The notes under the pieces: generated by a model
What the model was told of the DNA's origin: nothing
The model's database searches: none
Seen by the model: the letters and a program-made list of their open reading frames with translations, nothing else
Source: Haberlea rhodopensis
Lineage: Eukaryota > Streptophyta > Magnoliopsida > Lamiales > Gesneriaceae
DNA: 64,000 nt
Reading direction: 5' to 3'
Assembly (NCBI GenBank): GCA_907163345.1
Contig: CAJQUN010000443.1
Coordinates: forward strand, 124,001 to 188,000
Shown: positions 1 through 12,074 of the stretch, in pieces
How positions within the stretch are numbered: position 1 is the stretch's first letter
Layout: each line of letters starts with the position of its first letter
Program-made: the position numbers and the translations under genes

Positions 1-113
1 CTTGCAGCAAATATATGCCTTATTACATTCTGTCAAATTCTTGTTCAAATTAGTAATCTTCTTTGTCATTACTAAATCTTCAAATTTTTGCTGTCAACTC
101 TTAAAAACCAACA
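1..113 (+). repeat. Copia-1 5' LTR, truncated by window edge
   Basis: The first 75 bases reappear almost unchanged at 4959-5033, in the 3' LTR of the same element. The LTR ends in CA at 113, two bases before an initiator-tRNA-Met primer site. Its start lies outside the window. Confidence 0.85.
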
Positions 114-115
114 AT

Positions 116-127
116 TGGTATCAGAGC
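116..127 (+). other. Copia-1 primer binding site (tRNA-iMet)
   Basis: TGGTATCAGAGC complements the 3' end of plant initiator tRNA-Met, the primer usual for Ty1/copia and chromovirus elements. Confidence 0.9.
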
Positions 128-160
128 AATCTTCTTGAGGGATCTGTGCATTTGAATAAC

Positions 161-930
161 ATGGCAACCGAGGCAATTTTTTCTTCAGTCTCTCCGCCGA
201 CTTTCGATGGAACTAGCTATCAAATGTGGTAGTTTGAATGGAGACATACTTGGAAGCTTTGGACTTATGGGAAGCAGTGGAGGAGGATTATGAAATTCCA
301 AGACTCCCAAACAACCCCACCATGACACAAATCAAAACTCAAAAGGAGATGAAGACAAAGAAGTCGAAGACCAAGACATGTTTATTCGCTGCGGTCTCAT
401 CAACAATTTTCACAAGGATAATGTTCCTTAAGACGGCCAAGTCAATATGGGATTATATCAAACAAGAATATAAAGGAGATGAAAGGATCAAAGGCATGCT
501 CTTGAATCTAATAAGAGAATTTGAGTTGCAGAGAATGAAGGAATCTGAATCAATCAAAGAATATTCAGATAAGCTTCTGGATCTTGCAAACAAAGTAAGG
601 CTTCTTGGAACAGAATTTTGTGATTCAAGAATTGTTGAAAAAATTCTTGTCACAGTGCCTGAAAAGTATGAAGCAACAATTACAACCTTGGAAAATACCA
701 AGGATCTCTCAAAAATTCCTTTGGCAGAACTCATTAATTCTCTACTGGCACAAGAGCAAAGGAGACTCATGAGACAAGAATGGAAATTTTAAAAGTAAAT
801 ATCCTCCTTGCCAACATTGTGGAAATAATAGTCACCCTCCTTTCAAATGCTGGAGGAGACCCGACGCAAGATGCTCTAAGTGTAATCAAGCTGGACATGA
901 AGCAATAATTTGCAAAACCAAAGAACAACA
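161..930 (+). pseudogene. Copia-1 gag, frameshifted
   Basis: The ATG at 161 opens a typical Ty1/copia gag that begins MATEAIFSSVSPPTFDG. A stop at 230 and a frame change force reading to resume at 238. The second piece (238-792) holds the UBN2/retrotransposon gag core. It breaks again near 790, just before two CCHC zinc knuckles at about 808-915 (C-x2-C-x4-H-x4-C twice), which bind genomic RNA in intact elements. At least two lesions make this gag dead. Confidence 0.85.
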
Positions 931-937
931 TCAGGTT

Positions 938-2452
938 GTGGATGCTCAAGTTGCAGATCAAGAAGATGATGATCAACTTTTCATGGCATCCAGTTGCATG
1001 AGTAGCAGTTCAACTAAAAATTGGTTAATAGATAGTGGCTGCACAAATCACATGACAAGTGACAAAGAACTCTTCCAAGAATTAAAGCCAATAGAAATCA
1101 CCAAAGTAAAGATAGGCAATGGTGATTACATTTCTGTCAAAGGGAAAGGCACAATCAATATTTCATGTAAAACTGGAACAAAGAAAATCTCAGATGTTCT
1201 TTATGTACCAGAAATTGACCAAAACTTATTAAGTGTTGGTCAATTAACTCAAAAAGGCTTTAAGGTAATTTTTGAAAAAAATATGTGTCACATTTTTTAT
1301 GTCAATGGACAAGAAATCCTCAAAGTAACAATGAAGGGAAAGAGTTTTTCGTTTGATCCATTCAAAGAAGAGCTCACCGCACTCTCTGCTGAAGCAAACA
1401 AAACCGAAATTTGGCATAAGAGACTGGGTCATTGTCATTTACAAAGGATGCAACTCATAAAACAAAACAATCTCGTTCATGGTTTACCAACTTTCGAAGA
1501 CAACCTTCCAAACTGCTATGCATGTCAATTTGGAAAGCAGAACAGGATAGCATTCCAAAAATCAACATGGAGAGCCACTCAAAAGCTGCAACTTGTTCAC
1601 ACAGATGTAGCAGGTCCTCAAAGAACTCTATCTCTAGCAGGTAATCGATACTACATTGTTTTTATCGATGACTTTTCAAGGATGTGTTGGATTTTTTTCT
1701 TAAAACTCAAATCTGAGGTTGCTGGAGTATTTCGGAAGTTCAAGAAAATGGTAGAAAACCAAGGAGGCTGCAAAATTAAAAGTGTAAGATCTGACAACGG
1801 AAAGGAGTATACCTCAGATCAATTTAATCTGTTTTGTGAAGCAACAGGCATTGAACATCAGTTAACTACACCCTATACTCCTCAACAAAATGGAGTAAGT
1901 GAAAGGAAAAATAGATCTATATTGGAGATGACTAAGTGCATGTTGCATGACAAAGATTTGCCAAAAAACCTTTGGGCAGAGGCAGCAAGTACATCAGTAT
2001 TCTTGCAAATAGACTACCTACAAAAGCCTTGCAAAACAAAACTCCATTTGAGGCATGGAATGGGTATAAACCTTCACTAAACTTCCTTAAAGTATTTGGA
2101 TGCATATGTTTTTCTCATATTCCACAGGTTAAGCGTGATAAGCTTGATAAGAAATCAGAACCAGGCATTTTTCACATCAGTATTCTTTTTGCTGTAAGTA
2201 TTCTATCTATATTTATGCATTGTGCTAGTGACATACATTTCAAAGCAGCTAAAAGAGTCATTAGGTACATCAAACGAACAATTGGTTTTGGTGTAAAATT
2301 TAAGAAAAGTCAAAGCTTAGAGCTTTTAGGATTTTCTGATAGCGATTGGGGTGGATCTGTGGATGACTTGAAGAGTACATCACGGTACTGTTTTAATCTT
2401 GGCTCAGGAGTATTTTCATGGAGTTCAAAGAAGCAAGAAGTTGTAGCCCAGT
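938..2452 (+). pseudogene. Copia-1 protease-integrase with RT deleted
   Basis: The region codes in order for the protease active site (WLIDSGCTNH, about 1021-1050), the GAG-pre-integrase zinc domain (WHKRLGHCH...CYACQFGK) and the integrase core. The core shows D, D and E in HTDVAGP, RSDNGKEY and QNGVSERKN. A frameshift near 1980 moves reading to a second frame. At about 2165-2190 the integrase C-terminus passes directly into the end of the RT/RNase H region (AAKRVIRYIKRT, then FSDSDWGG). The whole reverse transcriptase including its YVDD motif is therefore missing. Reading stops at 2452 where a solo LTR has inserted; the rest lies at 4393-4734. Confidence 0.88.
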
Positions 2453-4392
2453 TGTAAGGACCCTAATGCCTTATGTGAAGATTTAGGTACAATTAGGACT
2501 ATGCATAAATAAATCAGAGTATAAAAACCGTGTTGAGGCCTTGAGCTTTAAGTATTACATGCCAAAAATATAATAACTTCCAAAATGGATTAAATTACAT
2601 TCCCAACCAAAAGAATGTTAATCCTATAGTTTCATACTACTCCTAGAGTAGGAACTATACAAAAGGACTTCAATGTACTATCCAATAGCACTCCTCAAGC
2701 TCACCACGTCAACCCCGGTCCATAGTTCTTTTCGTCCAAAATGTACCTTCAGGAACAACCCCACCATGAGCATATACAACCTTCCTCAACAAAACTCAAG
2801 GACAATAATATAATTAATTGCATGAAACATATATCATGTATACTCCCTGAGTTGCCGCATTCACATACTCTCGTCGGTCGTTCCTGCTTCATAACTCATG
2901 TACATGGTCATTAGTGCATAATATAAGTGATCGACTCCGTATTTCATTTATATGCAACAATACTCATCGATAATCACTCATCCAGTATGATTATTCAAAT
3001 CTTGTTATAACAGCGGTATTTTAGCACCCCACGCTTAGCGGCATCATATGATGTCCTCGCTTCGACATGACAGCGGCATAATCATCGCTTCGACATGACA
3101 GCGGCAAACATCATAATTCCATCGCTTCATATGACAGCGGCAAGTACTACATCCATCGCTCGAATATAACAACCACCGGAATATCGATCATTCTCAAACA
3201 CATAACAATGCACAATGCATAAACTCAAAGAGCATTCTCATCACAAATTGCTCGTACGTCTCACTACGTACCTTTCTTCCAAAAGTGGAGATGTCGTGGG
3301 ACTTTATCTACTTTGTTGTGTGGCCACATGGGATGGTTCTACACATCACACAAACCAATATTAGAAGCCAAACAATAGCCCAATACCAAAACTCCAACAA
3401 AATAATCAAAACAACACTTTTTGGTGACTCGCGATCGATCGCCACAAGGCCCCGATCGATCACGAGATCACACTGCCCGAAACCACAAAATTTTGCACTC
3501 GGCAATCGATTGCCACATTTGGCGCGATCGATCGCCAGCCCCGCCGATCGATCGCCCAAATGTGGCGATCGATGGCCAAGCGCTACTGGAGCGCACTGCC
3601 TGCGCGCGATCGATCGCCAGAAACGGGCGATCGATCGCCGCTTCCTGCAACCCGATTTTCCACCATTTTTACTCCATTTTTCTTCCCCAATCCACACCAA
3701 CACATATACCATCAAACCAACAACATATAAACACCATAAACCTAAACCTTCAACATACACCTCAATACAACCAAAAATCTAACACCCAACCAAAAACAAC
3801 ACCAACCCAAAACAAACCCATTTCAAAAACTCAAATACCAACTCAAATCAAAACCAAACCTTACAAAAACAACAAGGAATGATCTATACCATTCCTAGAC
3901 CTCAAATCTTACCAAGAATCACACAAATGAAGCTTTTGCAAAGATTTCTCCTTCATCTTCTTACCAAAAACGAAAATGGGTTTAAGAGTTAGGGTTGGGA
4001 GAGTGATTGGTGATTGGTAAAGTGTGAAGGGGGGTGTGGGGGTAGTGGGGTATAAGGTGGGTTTTAATTAAAACTTGTACCCCAAAAATTAGCATGATGT
4101 CTAAAATATCCCAACATGATATTTTAAAAGCATTTTCCAAAAATGTACAAACATCTCAATTAAATACATGCTTTACCAAATAATTATCAACCATCACAAT
4201 TAAACCATGATAACACCCAATTTCCCAACATGCATAACACGTACCCTGAAACGCAACATCGGGTCACGCCTACCATGTGATTAAGCATTTCGCCATAATA
4301 ATTAATTCCAACACTAAATTAATTAACACCATAATTACCAAATAAACATAATTAATGCCCAATTTGCATATAATTATTTCGGGGATATCACA
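2453..4392 (-). mobile_element. Solo LTR of Tekay-A family, inserted in Copia-1 RNase H
   Basis: The segment starts TGTAAGGACCC and ends GGGGATATCACA. It is the reverse complement, end to end, of the Tekay-A LTR at 49499-51461. There is no coding interior, so this is a solo LTR from LTR-LTR recombination. The flanks are CCAGT (2448-2452) and CAAGT (4393-4397), a 5-bp target duplication with one mismatch. Removing it joins a normal RNase H sequence. It holds a palindrome cluster (3430-3645) and a hairpin minisatellite (about 3035-3145). Confidence 0.95.
3430..3645 (-). repeat. GATCGATC palindrome cluster (solo LTR)
   Basis: Eight sites of the GCGATCGATCGC type occur in about 215 bp. Six keep GATCGATC intact. 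One has become GCAATCGATTGC at 3505-3516, which fits CpG deamination on both strands, and one is GCGATCGATGGC. Their order matches the cluster at 50243-50455. Confidence 0.93.
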
Positions 4393-4734
4393 CAAGTCCA
4401 CTGCAGAGGCAGAATTTGTTGCTGCTACAGCAACAGTTAATCAAGCAATATGGTTGAGAAAATTGTTATGTGATCTTCATTTAAAACAGCTTGATGCTAC
4501 CAAAACATTTGTGGATAATCAAGCAGCCATTGCTATCTCCCACAATCCAGTTTTCATGGAAAAACCAAGCATTTCAAGATTAAATTCTTCCTTCTAAGAG
4601 ACGTTCAAAATGAAGGAGAAGTAAGCCTCATTTACTGCAAATCTGAAGATCAACTTGCAGACATTTTTACAAAACCTTTACCAGCAAATAAGTTCGAATC
4701 TCTGAGAGAAAGACTAGGAATTTGCAGCTCCTAA
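4393..4734 (+). pseudogene. Copia-1 RNase H C-terminus
   Basis: This is the continuation of the RNase H cut at 2452. It codes for the STAEAEF motif, VDNQAAIAI and, after a frameshift near 4560, the usual copia ending ADIFTKPLP. The stop is at 4732-4734. It is followed by the polypurine tract CTTGGAGGAG (about 4737-4746). Confidence 0.88.
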
Positions 4735-4746
4735 TACTTGGAGGAG

Positions 4747-5033
4747 TGTTAGCTTGTTGCATTAAGAACTGCAACTTGCCTAGTCAAAGATCACGTTGGT
4801 TTTCTTCTTGATATCAGTCAAATGATTGTCCTAGTTTTAAGGAAATAAGTAGTCAAGAGTTGTTGCTGTTTTTCTGCATTGCTTTTCTCTCTTTTTAGTT
4901 ACAAGCATTCTATAAAATGTAAGTTTCTGATTCATTATAATATATAAAAGTTACAAGCTTGCAGCAAATATATGCCTTATTACATTCTGTCAAATTCTTG
5001 TTCAAATTAGTAATCTTCTTTGTCATTACTAAA
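4747..5033 (+). repeat. Copia-1 3' LTR, truncated at its end
   Basis: The LTR starts TGTTAGCTTG right after the polypurine tract. It matches the 5' LTR up to base 5033, where similarity stops abruptly. The last roughly 38 bp present at 76-113 are absent, and purine-rich DNA of another element begins. Confidence 0.85.
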
Positions 5034-6829
5034 ATAGAGGAGATTGAAGGAGCAGATATTATTACGTGAGCATACGAAATAAAGGGGAGAAAGAATTGAC
5101 GGGATTCTTGGCAGCAACAAATATATATTAGCAACGAGAGATAAGGTGATTGGAACAAGCTGATAAAAACACACGTACAGCAACAGAAGAAAGACGTGAG
5201 CAGCAGGAATGAGATAAAAGATACGTAAGGATATCAGACAGAGTAAAGATAAGAAGAAATATTCAAGATATAGGAAGGAAAAGGACTTCAACGTGCAGGA
5301 TATTTGTAATTCTTCAGGAAGAGAAAAGGGACGAGAGGATATCAGAGAGAAGAGTTACACTTCAGAGAGGAGAAAAAGGAGCAGAAACATACAGAGAGGA
5401 GTTGGGAGACGAGGGAGAAGAGAGAGTTACGGGCGAAAAACACTGAACGAAGTGAAGATTCTGAACAGACGAGTAGATATCAGTTGGATAGGAGTGACGT
5501 ACAGCAATTTTTACGAAAAGTGATTTGAGGAAATAAACGGACGTGAAGAGTGATTGGAATTGAAGAAGAAAGACGTGCACAACAGATTGAAGAAGAAGGA
5601 CGTGAAGAGCAGATTATTAGAAAGAGACAGAGACGTAAGGCACTGAAAAGGTGAGCAGATTGAGAGGAGTTACGTGAGGGTGAAGAATTTTACGAGAAAA
5701 GTAACACTGAAAAGAGACAGGAACAGGAGAGAAGAGGGATATCAGAGGAAGAATAGAGAAGGGACGGAGAGTGAGCAGACGAAAATTCTGAGACGAAGAT
5801 TCTTCGCACGTTCAACTCTTCTGCTGGACGAATTCCACACTTTCATTCACGTGAAGAAGAAGCACGCACTTTCATTCACGTGAAGAAGAAGCACGGCAGC
5901 AACATAAATTTTGGTGAAGAAGACTCAAAACAGCAACACAAAGCAAGAGACGGATAAACAATCGACGACACGATTCAACATCGCTAGTTTATGTGTATTT
6001 CTAAACTTTGTTTGTTCCTATTTAATTTCTTTATGCTTTTGATGTTGAAAAACGCAATTTTCCATTTTATTTTAAATATGTTTCTAGGCTAAGTTTGTTA
6101 TCAAGACTTAGGGGATCCTATGTTATGAACCCATGATTTAATTTGAATGTTTTGATTGATTCTTATTTATCTAAGTGTTTAGATCATTGTTCTTCATACT
6201 TTTAAGGGTTTGGCCATCCTTGAATGATATTAAATTGCAATTGAATTGACCATAGGAGATTGTGATTCGATAAAGTGATCTTTGCCGTGGGTTTTAGGTT
6301 GAGACAGACCAAGTAAAATCTAGCACACGTGTGATAGCAATAGATTTACCAAAATCGAAGGCTAGAAGTTTTCATAGATCAACTTACAATATTAATTGTT
6401 CAATAAGGGTATGAGAGTGGCTTATTATTACGTTAGTATTAGATTTGCTATAGCCGCACCAAGGTATAACAAGTGAATTAGGAAAACTCGTCACCTTAGA
6501 TTGTTTGAATTTAATTCTTAACTAATAGGTGAATTGTGGGGGATTAAATAGGTGAACCGAAAGTCTTGATAATTGTCTCTATTGATTTCATTCTCATTCT
6601 CTTTTGATTGTTTGGGTTTATTATTGAATTAATTAGTCACTTTAGTTAATTAGTCATAACCTTTTTTGTAGGCTAAATATAGTTAAACTAGTGGAGTTTG
6701 ATACTTATTTCCTAGTCCTCGTGGGTTCGACACTCATACTTATATTATCATTATACTAAAACTTGACATCGTGCACTTGCGGTATAAAATCGCTACATTG
6801 GGATTAATTGTTTAAAATAATAGCGATCA
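5034..6829 (+). repeat. Athila/Tat-like LTR (5' LTR of plus element)
   Basis: The right end is well defined: ...GCGATCA at 6829, a few bases before a tRNA-Asp-like primer site. The segment 6060-6829 is similar to the reverse complement of the LTRs at 8608 and 14636 (shared stretches around TACTAAAACTTGACA and TTTGTTATGAAC). The left boundary is uncertain. The part 5034-5960 is strongly purine-rich on this strand and rich in GAAGAAGA and ACGTGA words, and it carries a roughly 30-bp direct repeat at about 5833-5893. Confidence 0.7.
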
Positions 6830-6835
6830 AGTTTT

Positions 6836-6853
6836 TGACGTCGTTGCCGGGGA
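6836..6853 (+). other. Primer binding site, tRNA-Asp type (mutated)
   Basis: TGACGTCGTTGCCGGGGA differs at two positions from TGGCGCCGTTGCCGGGGA, the site used by Athila/Tat gypsy elements. Confidence 0.75.
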
Positions 6854-6988
6854 CTAGTTTTAATAATATCAAATGAGATTAGTTGACTGTAGTTTAGTCA
6901 TTTATTTTTTTATTTATTTTCGATTTTTTTCTCTTCTACTGTTTCTTTTTGTTTTGGTTGATTGTTACAGGTTGTTATCTCTTGGTGC

Positions 6989-7790
6989 ATGCTAAGAAGT
7001 AGCAACTCTGCACTTGAGCCCTTTGATCCCGAGATTGAACGCACCTGTCAAAGGAGACTAAGGCAAGCAAGAACACACATGGCTAATACCGAGGAGATAC
7101 CTGTACCACCAGTTGCGAGATCACTCATGGACTATGCCCACCCTGCATTCCATGGATCACTGTCGAGTATCACGAGACCAACCATACATGCTAACAATTT
7201 TGAGATCAAGACTGCTATCATACAGATGACCCAACATTCGGTCCAATTTGGGGGAGCAGCTACTGACGATCCAAATGCCCACATCTCCAACTTTTTGGAG
7301 ATTTGTGATACTTTCAAGCCTAATGGCGTTACTGACGACGCCATCAAGTTACGTTTGTTTCCCTTTTCTTTACGTGATAAAGCTAAATCTTGGTTACAAT
7401 CGTTGCCTGCAGGGTCGATCACCACGTGGGATGGGATGGTACAATTATTCTTGTCAAAATTCTTTCCACCTCCAAGACGGCCAAGATGTGCAATGACATC
7501 ACAACCTTTGCCCAATATGATCCAGAGACACTGTATGAGGCTTGGGAGCGCTTCAAAGATCTACTGCGGAGATGCCCACATCATGGCCTCCCTATCTAGC
7601 TGCAGGTAGTAACATTTTATAACGGTTTATTCTTTGATAACCGTTCTATGATTGATGCAGCGTCAGGAGGAACTGTGATGAGGAAGACGCCGGAGGAGGC
7701 TTATACGCTGTTGGAGGATATGTCTGCTAATAGCTGTCAATGGCAGTCTGAAAGGAACGTGCCAAAGAAGAAAGTCGGAATGAATCAAGT
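6989..7790 (+). pseudogene. Athila/Tat-like gag fragment
   Basis: From the ATG at 6989 the product reads MLRSSNSALEPFDPEIERT, a typical Athila-group gag start. The Retrotrans_gag core follows (NAHISNFLEICDTFK, then LRDKAKSWLQSLP). A frameshift near 7470 moves reading to another frame (CNDITTFAQYDPETLYEAWE), and a stop interrupts it near 7600. Similarity resumes to about 7790 (SMIDAASGGTVM). No protease, RT or integrase follows, so most of the element is lost. Confidence 0.85.
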
Positions 7791-8607
7791 AAGTGAAGTC
7801 GTTGTTGTATGTGAATACCATGTTTGAGTTAATATATTAAAAATGAGGAATACTTTGAGCACATTGAGTCATGATCTTGTGGATTGCATGTTGAATAGTG
7901 ATAATTGTTGTGAACTTGACGATTTATCTTGAGCATCTTATAGTACCCTAGAACCTATTTGAAGATGACACTTTGAGATGAAATTTTATAGTCATGAATT
8001 TGATTTAAAGATGATCTTGGTGATCTTTGGACCGTTTGAGCCTTTCAAGCTTACCTTGTCTATATCAATCACTGGTGTCTCATTTTGAGCTTTATTGAGA
8101 AAGAATGGTATATACATTGCATATAATTAGACCCTCATTCAACATTTATTGATAAACTTATTATACCTACCCTATTATGAGCCTAAAATGAAAAAATTAT
8201 CCTCACCCTAAGGGAGTATAATGAATCACATTTATTGCACGTGATTTGTTATATCTTGATGAGCTTAGGAAATATGTTAATGAACGAGAAAAAGATAAAA
8301 TAAAAAGGGTCTTGATAAAAGATTATATAAATAAGATCCAAAGTGGACAAGGCTAGAAAACATTAGAAGAGAAGCTCGATATGTGTTGAAATATGACTCT
8401 TCTTTGTCCTAACCTATCTTTATTTGTAACCGATGCCAAATGCCTAACATTACAAGCTTATAAAGACCTTTTGTTCCAAGTTTAGGGAGTGACTACATTA
8501 GTGGAGAAGTTCTTTGAAAATAGGCATATGAGGTGCTCAACGATAAACTTGATTTTGAGTTAATTAGCATAATTTGATCTTGAGATGTGTATCAAACTTG
8601 TGATTGA
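7791..8607 (+). other. Non-coding remnant of Athila/Tat-like interior
   Basis: No open frame of note is present. The AT-rich text resembles the untranslated interior that follows pol in this group. It ends abruptly at 8607 against a reverse-oriented LTR. Confidence 0.4.
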
Positions 8608-9544
8608 TGATCGCTTTTATTTTAAACAATTAATTCCAATCTAGCGATTTTAGACCGCAAGTGCACGGTGTCAAGTTTTAGTATAGATAGGAAGATACGA
8701 ATTGTCGAACCCACAGGGACTAACAAGCAAGTGCCAAATAAGACACTTTTAACTATATTTAACCTACGATAATTAATTTATAATTAACAACTAATTAATT
8801 AAAATAAATTACTAATCCAACCAAGTCAATAAAAGTAAACGAGAAAATCCACTAGAGAAAATTATCTAGACTTTGGCTCACCAATGCAATTCCCTACAAT
8901 TCTCGATTGAATATTCAATCTTTCTAAGGTGACGAGTTCTCCCAATTTATCTAATACACTCTCTCGAGCTATATTGAACCTAACACCGAATTGTAGTAAG
9001 TAACTCTCGTTCACTTATTTAACAATTCAATGTTGCATAAGATCCATGAAAACTCCCTAGCTTTCAATTACTAGAATCTATGGCTATCACGCATGTATTT
9101 GACGTCATCTCTCGATCTCGGTCTTAAATCCATGGTATGGTTATTAATTCAGTATCATAAAATCATCTCTCGATCTCAATTATGATACTAACATCATTCA
9201 AAGGTGATCAATCCTCTAAAAGCATGAAGAACATAAAACATACGCAAAGAACTATAAGAATTCAATCATTAAATCATCAAATCGAAGGTTCATAACAAAG
9301 GTTTCGCCTAGCCTCGATAAATAAAGTTAGTTCATCATAGTAACGTGAAAAGCAAAACAAAACTAAGAATTAAAGACAAAGAAGAACTCCCGATGTCGAC
9401 TTCGTTCGTAGATCCTTGCTTCCTCTCTCGCTTCCTTCTCAATCATGTTCTTCAATCGCCTTGTTGGAGATGTTCCAAAATCGTAGGGTGAAAGGTTGAA
9501 GGTTAGATGATAGAAAGGTTGAATGGTAGAAGGATGGAGGCTGG
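8608..9544 (-). repeat. 3' LTR of minus-strand Athila/Tat-like element, proximal part
   Basis: Read on the minus strand the LTR ends ...GCGATCA at 8608. It is similar through 9400-9450 to the 5' LTR of the same element at 14636-15690. It is interrupted at 9544 by a solo LTR and resumes at 11051. Confidence 0.8.
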
Positions 9545-11045
9545 TGGTGTGCGTTTGTCGTGTACGCCCAAATTAACCCCACTCAATCCTCAAGATTGAT
9601 AACAATAATGTAGTAGCGTGAGTAGGGATCGATCCCACGAGGAGGTGTGAATCTTTGTGTTAATGAAAATCAAAACAAAAGAATAATAAAGGATGGGGTT
9701 GTTAGGTTGAATTATACTAATTAAAATTAAAAACTAAAGATTAACTAATGAAAGCGATTCTTGGTATCGGTCGACTCTACCTTGGATATTATCATCTATT
9801 TCATCGATTCACAAAAGACTCAATTTTACTTGAATATTCATCAATTGGAAATCTAATTCCTCCCTCACCTTATTCATAGTCAATTAGTCCAAGCGTTCTA
9901 ATTTAACTTTCACCAATCAATCAATCTCTATATGCATATTCAAGATTAAAATCATGACATCATTCAAAACTAGTGAGCGATGAATCTAAGCAACATAAAC
10001 ACAAGCGGTTTATATAATTTAGTCAATGGTTTTCTCTAAGAATTTAATAACACCAACAGCAGGCAATTATCGATCTTAGTGGCTTCTTCAATTAGATTAC
10101 TCAAACAATCTCTTATTTGATATCCAATTAGCAATAGATTATATGCAAGTTACTAGGTTGTCAATCCAATAAACAAACATCAATCATATCAACAAAATCA
10201 AAAAAACAATGAATTCAATAAAATCGATAAACAAAAGCGTATGAATCTCCCCAAGATAAATAAATCCAAGGTTTTGTCTTCCTCAACCAAGAATTAAGAC
10301 TAGCTACACATAATTAAAACAAAACTATAAATAAAAACAAGGGAAAGAAAACTAATCCGATCTTCGCTTGTCGAGGTGTCAATCCCGCCTTCGCTTCGAT
10401 CTTCGTAGCCGTTCTTCAACAAAATTGAAAAGAAAATATAAAACTAGTCTAAAATTATTATACCCTAACTATCTAGATTCTTTAAGGTCTGATATTTTGA
10501 GGGATATATGTAGGGAGGCTGATGGAGTAGGTTAGAATCCATGTGGGAAGGAAAGAAATCAAGTTTTTTCACTTTCCAAAATTCTTCTGGCGTAATTACG
10601 CGTAGAATGGCGTAGCTACGCCTAAAATGCCGTAGCAGTGGCGTAAGTACGCCTAATAATGGCGTAATTACGCCTGTCATCAATTTTTCTGGCGAGTTTT
10701 GTATTTTGGCCATAACTTTCACATACGAACTCCGAATTCGACGAGTCAGATGTCCACGCGAAGATAACTCGAAGTTCTACAACTTTTATATGGACCACAT
10801 TTCCAAAACGTAGCTCGAACATATATAAATTTGAGGAGAAATAAGCAACATGTGTCTTGGATTCTGGTTTTTTCCTCTTTTCTTCAACTGTATTGCTTCT
10901 TTCATCATTTTAGCTTGATTTCTTCACCTTTACCTACATTTACATAAATATACGATTAGGTAGCATATGTATCAATTTATCCATCAAAATATACCAAATC
11001 GTAGACAATTAAGCGCAATAGATGTGTCTATTTCTAGTCACATCA
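9545..11045 (-). mobile_element. Solo LTR, Tat/Ogre-like, with perfect GCTGG duplication
   Basis: The minus-strand LTR begins TGATGTGACTAGAAATAG at 11045 and ends ACGCACACCA at 9545. GCTGG flanks it at 9540-9544 and 11046-11050. There is no internal coding region. It holds a palindrome cluster of different sequence from the others (10589-10676). A block at 10690-10960 is similar to 11510-11770 of the host LTR. Confidence 0.93.
10589..10676 (-). repeat. GGCGTAATTACGCC-type palindrome cluster
   Basis: Four palindromic or near-palindromic sites stand in under 90 bp: GGCGTAATTACGCG, GGCGTAGCTACGCC, GGCGTAAGTACGCC and GGCGTAATTACGCC, plus a half site GCCGTAGC. Confidence 0.9.
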
Positions 11046-11050
11046 GCTGG

Positions 11051-11960
11051 ACGTGTGTATGGTGAGTGGAAGAATGATGGAGGCCTATATTTTGGATGGT
11101 TTTGGGAGTGAAGGAAGACGTGGGTTTTTTGGATGGTGAATTGGGTGTTGAGTGTTGGATGAAGAGTGGAAGATTGGTGGAGGTTTGATGTATGAGAGGG
11201 TGAAGGAAAGAGATGGGCTGAGATGGAGGCTGTGATGTGGTTTTTTTTTAGGGTTCAAATCTGATTTGGGTTGAAAATCTTGTGTATAATATATAGGGGA
11301 AAGAATTATGGACTTCCCTTTTGCATACAAACTCTACAAGGAAGGTATTTTAATGAAAACTCCTCGTCCCGATCGATCCGGAAAAGTGGCCGATCGATCC
11401 AGCCTTCCAGTAAGAATTTCGTGGCTTTTTCAGCCTTTCTCGATCGATCGGAAATCCTTTCTCGATCGATCGCCCTTCACAGTAAGTTTCTTCGCCTTTT
11501 TCAGCTTCTGGCGAGTTTCGTATTTTGGCCGTAACTTTCTCATACAAACTCCAAATTTGATGAATCAGCTGTCCACGCAAAAATAAGAGAAAGTTCTACA
11601 ACTTTTATATGGACCACATGTCCAAAACATGGCTCGAACATATAGTAATATGAGGAGAAAAGAGCAACATGTGTCTTGGATTCTGGTTTTTTCCTCTTTT
11701 CTTCAACTTTATTCATTTTTTCATCATTTTAGCTTGATTTCTCACCTTTCCCTACATTTCAACATTGATTCCTGAAATAGAGAAATATGTACCATAAACC
11801 GTAAGATATTCCAAGAATCAACACGAAAACATGTACATATCATAGCCTAAAAACGCGTAATATTCAACCCTATCAATTGACAATAACATAAACATGTGTT
11901 TCGAGTTTGAGATATGTTGCTTGATATAGGGAAAACACGTCTTGTTAAATTTGTTGATTG
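11051..11960 (-). repeat. 3' LTR of minus Athila/Tat-like element, distal part
   Basis: This continues the LTR cut at 9544. It holds four GATCGATC sites at 11372-11476 (CCCGATCGATCC, GCCGATCGATCC, CTCGATCGATCGG, CTCGATCGATCGC). Upstream on the minus strand is a roughly 260-bp module (11510-11770) shared with the inserted solo LTR. The outer LTR boundary could not be fixed and lies between about 11770 and 11960. Confidence 0.65.
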
Positions 11961-12074
11961 ATTCTTGTATGTATGTGAGTGAGATGCCTGAGCTATTTAG
12001 TAATCATGAATTGATCCATTTGAATTATCAATGTTGAACACTATATTTTGATCTTACTGCTTGCTCGAGGATGA

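Noticed and set aside
116..127. Possible tRNA gene because of the tRNA-Met match
   Set aside because: Only the 12-base primer site is present, as at 25008, 41604 and 51466; no cloverleaf was recognised.
3285..3882. Overlapping long open frames on both strands rich in DRSP, AIDR and RSIA
   Set aside because: GATCGATCG repeats contain no stop codon in any frame, so open frames arise over every palindrome cluster (also at 19236-19421, 25814-26215, 50107-50566, 57122-57556, 62602-63073). They are not genes.
8608..8640. The reverse LTR at 8608 as the 3' LTR of the plus-strand element at 5034-8607
   Set aside because: LTRs of one element are in direct orientation; this one is inverted and pairs better with the minus-strand LTR at 14636.
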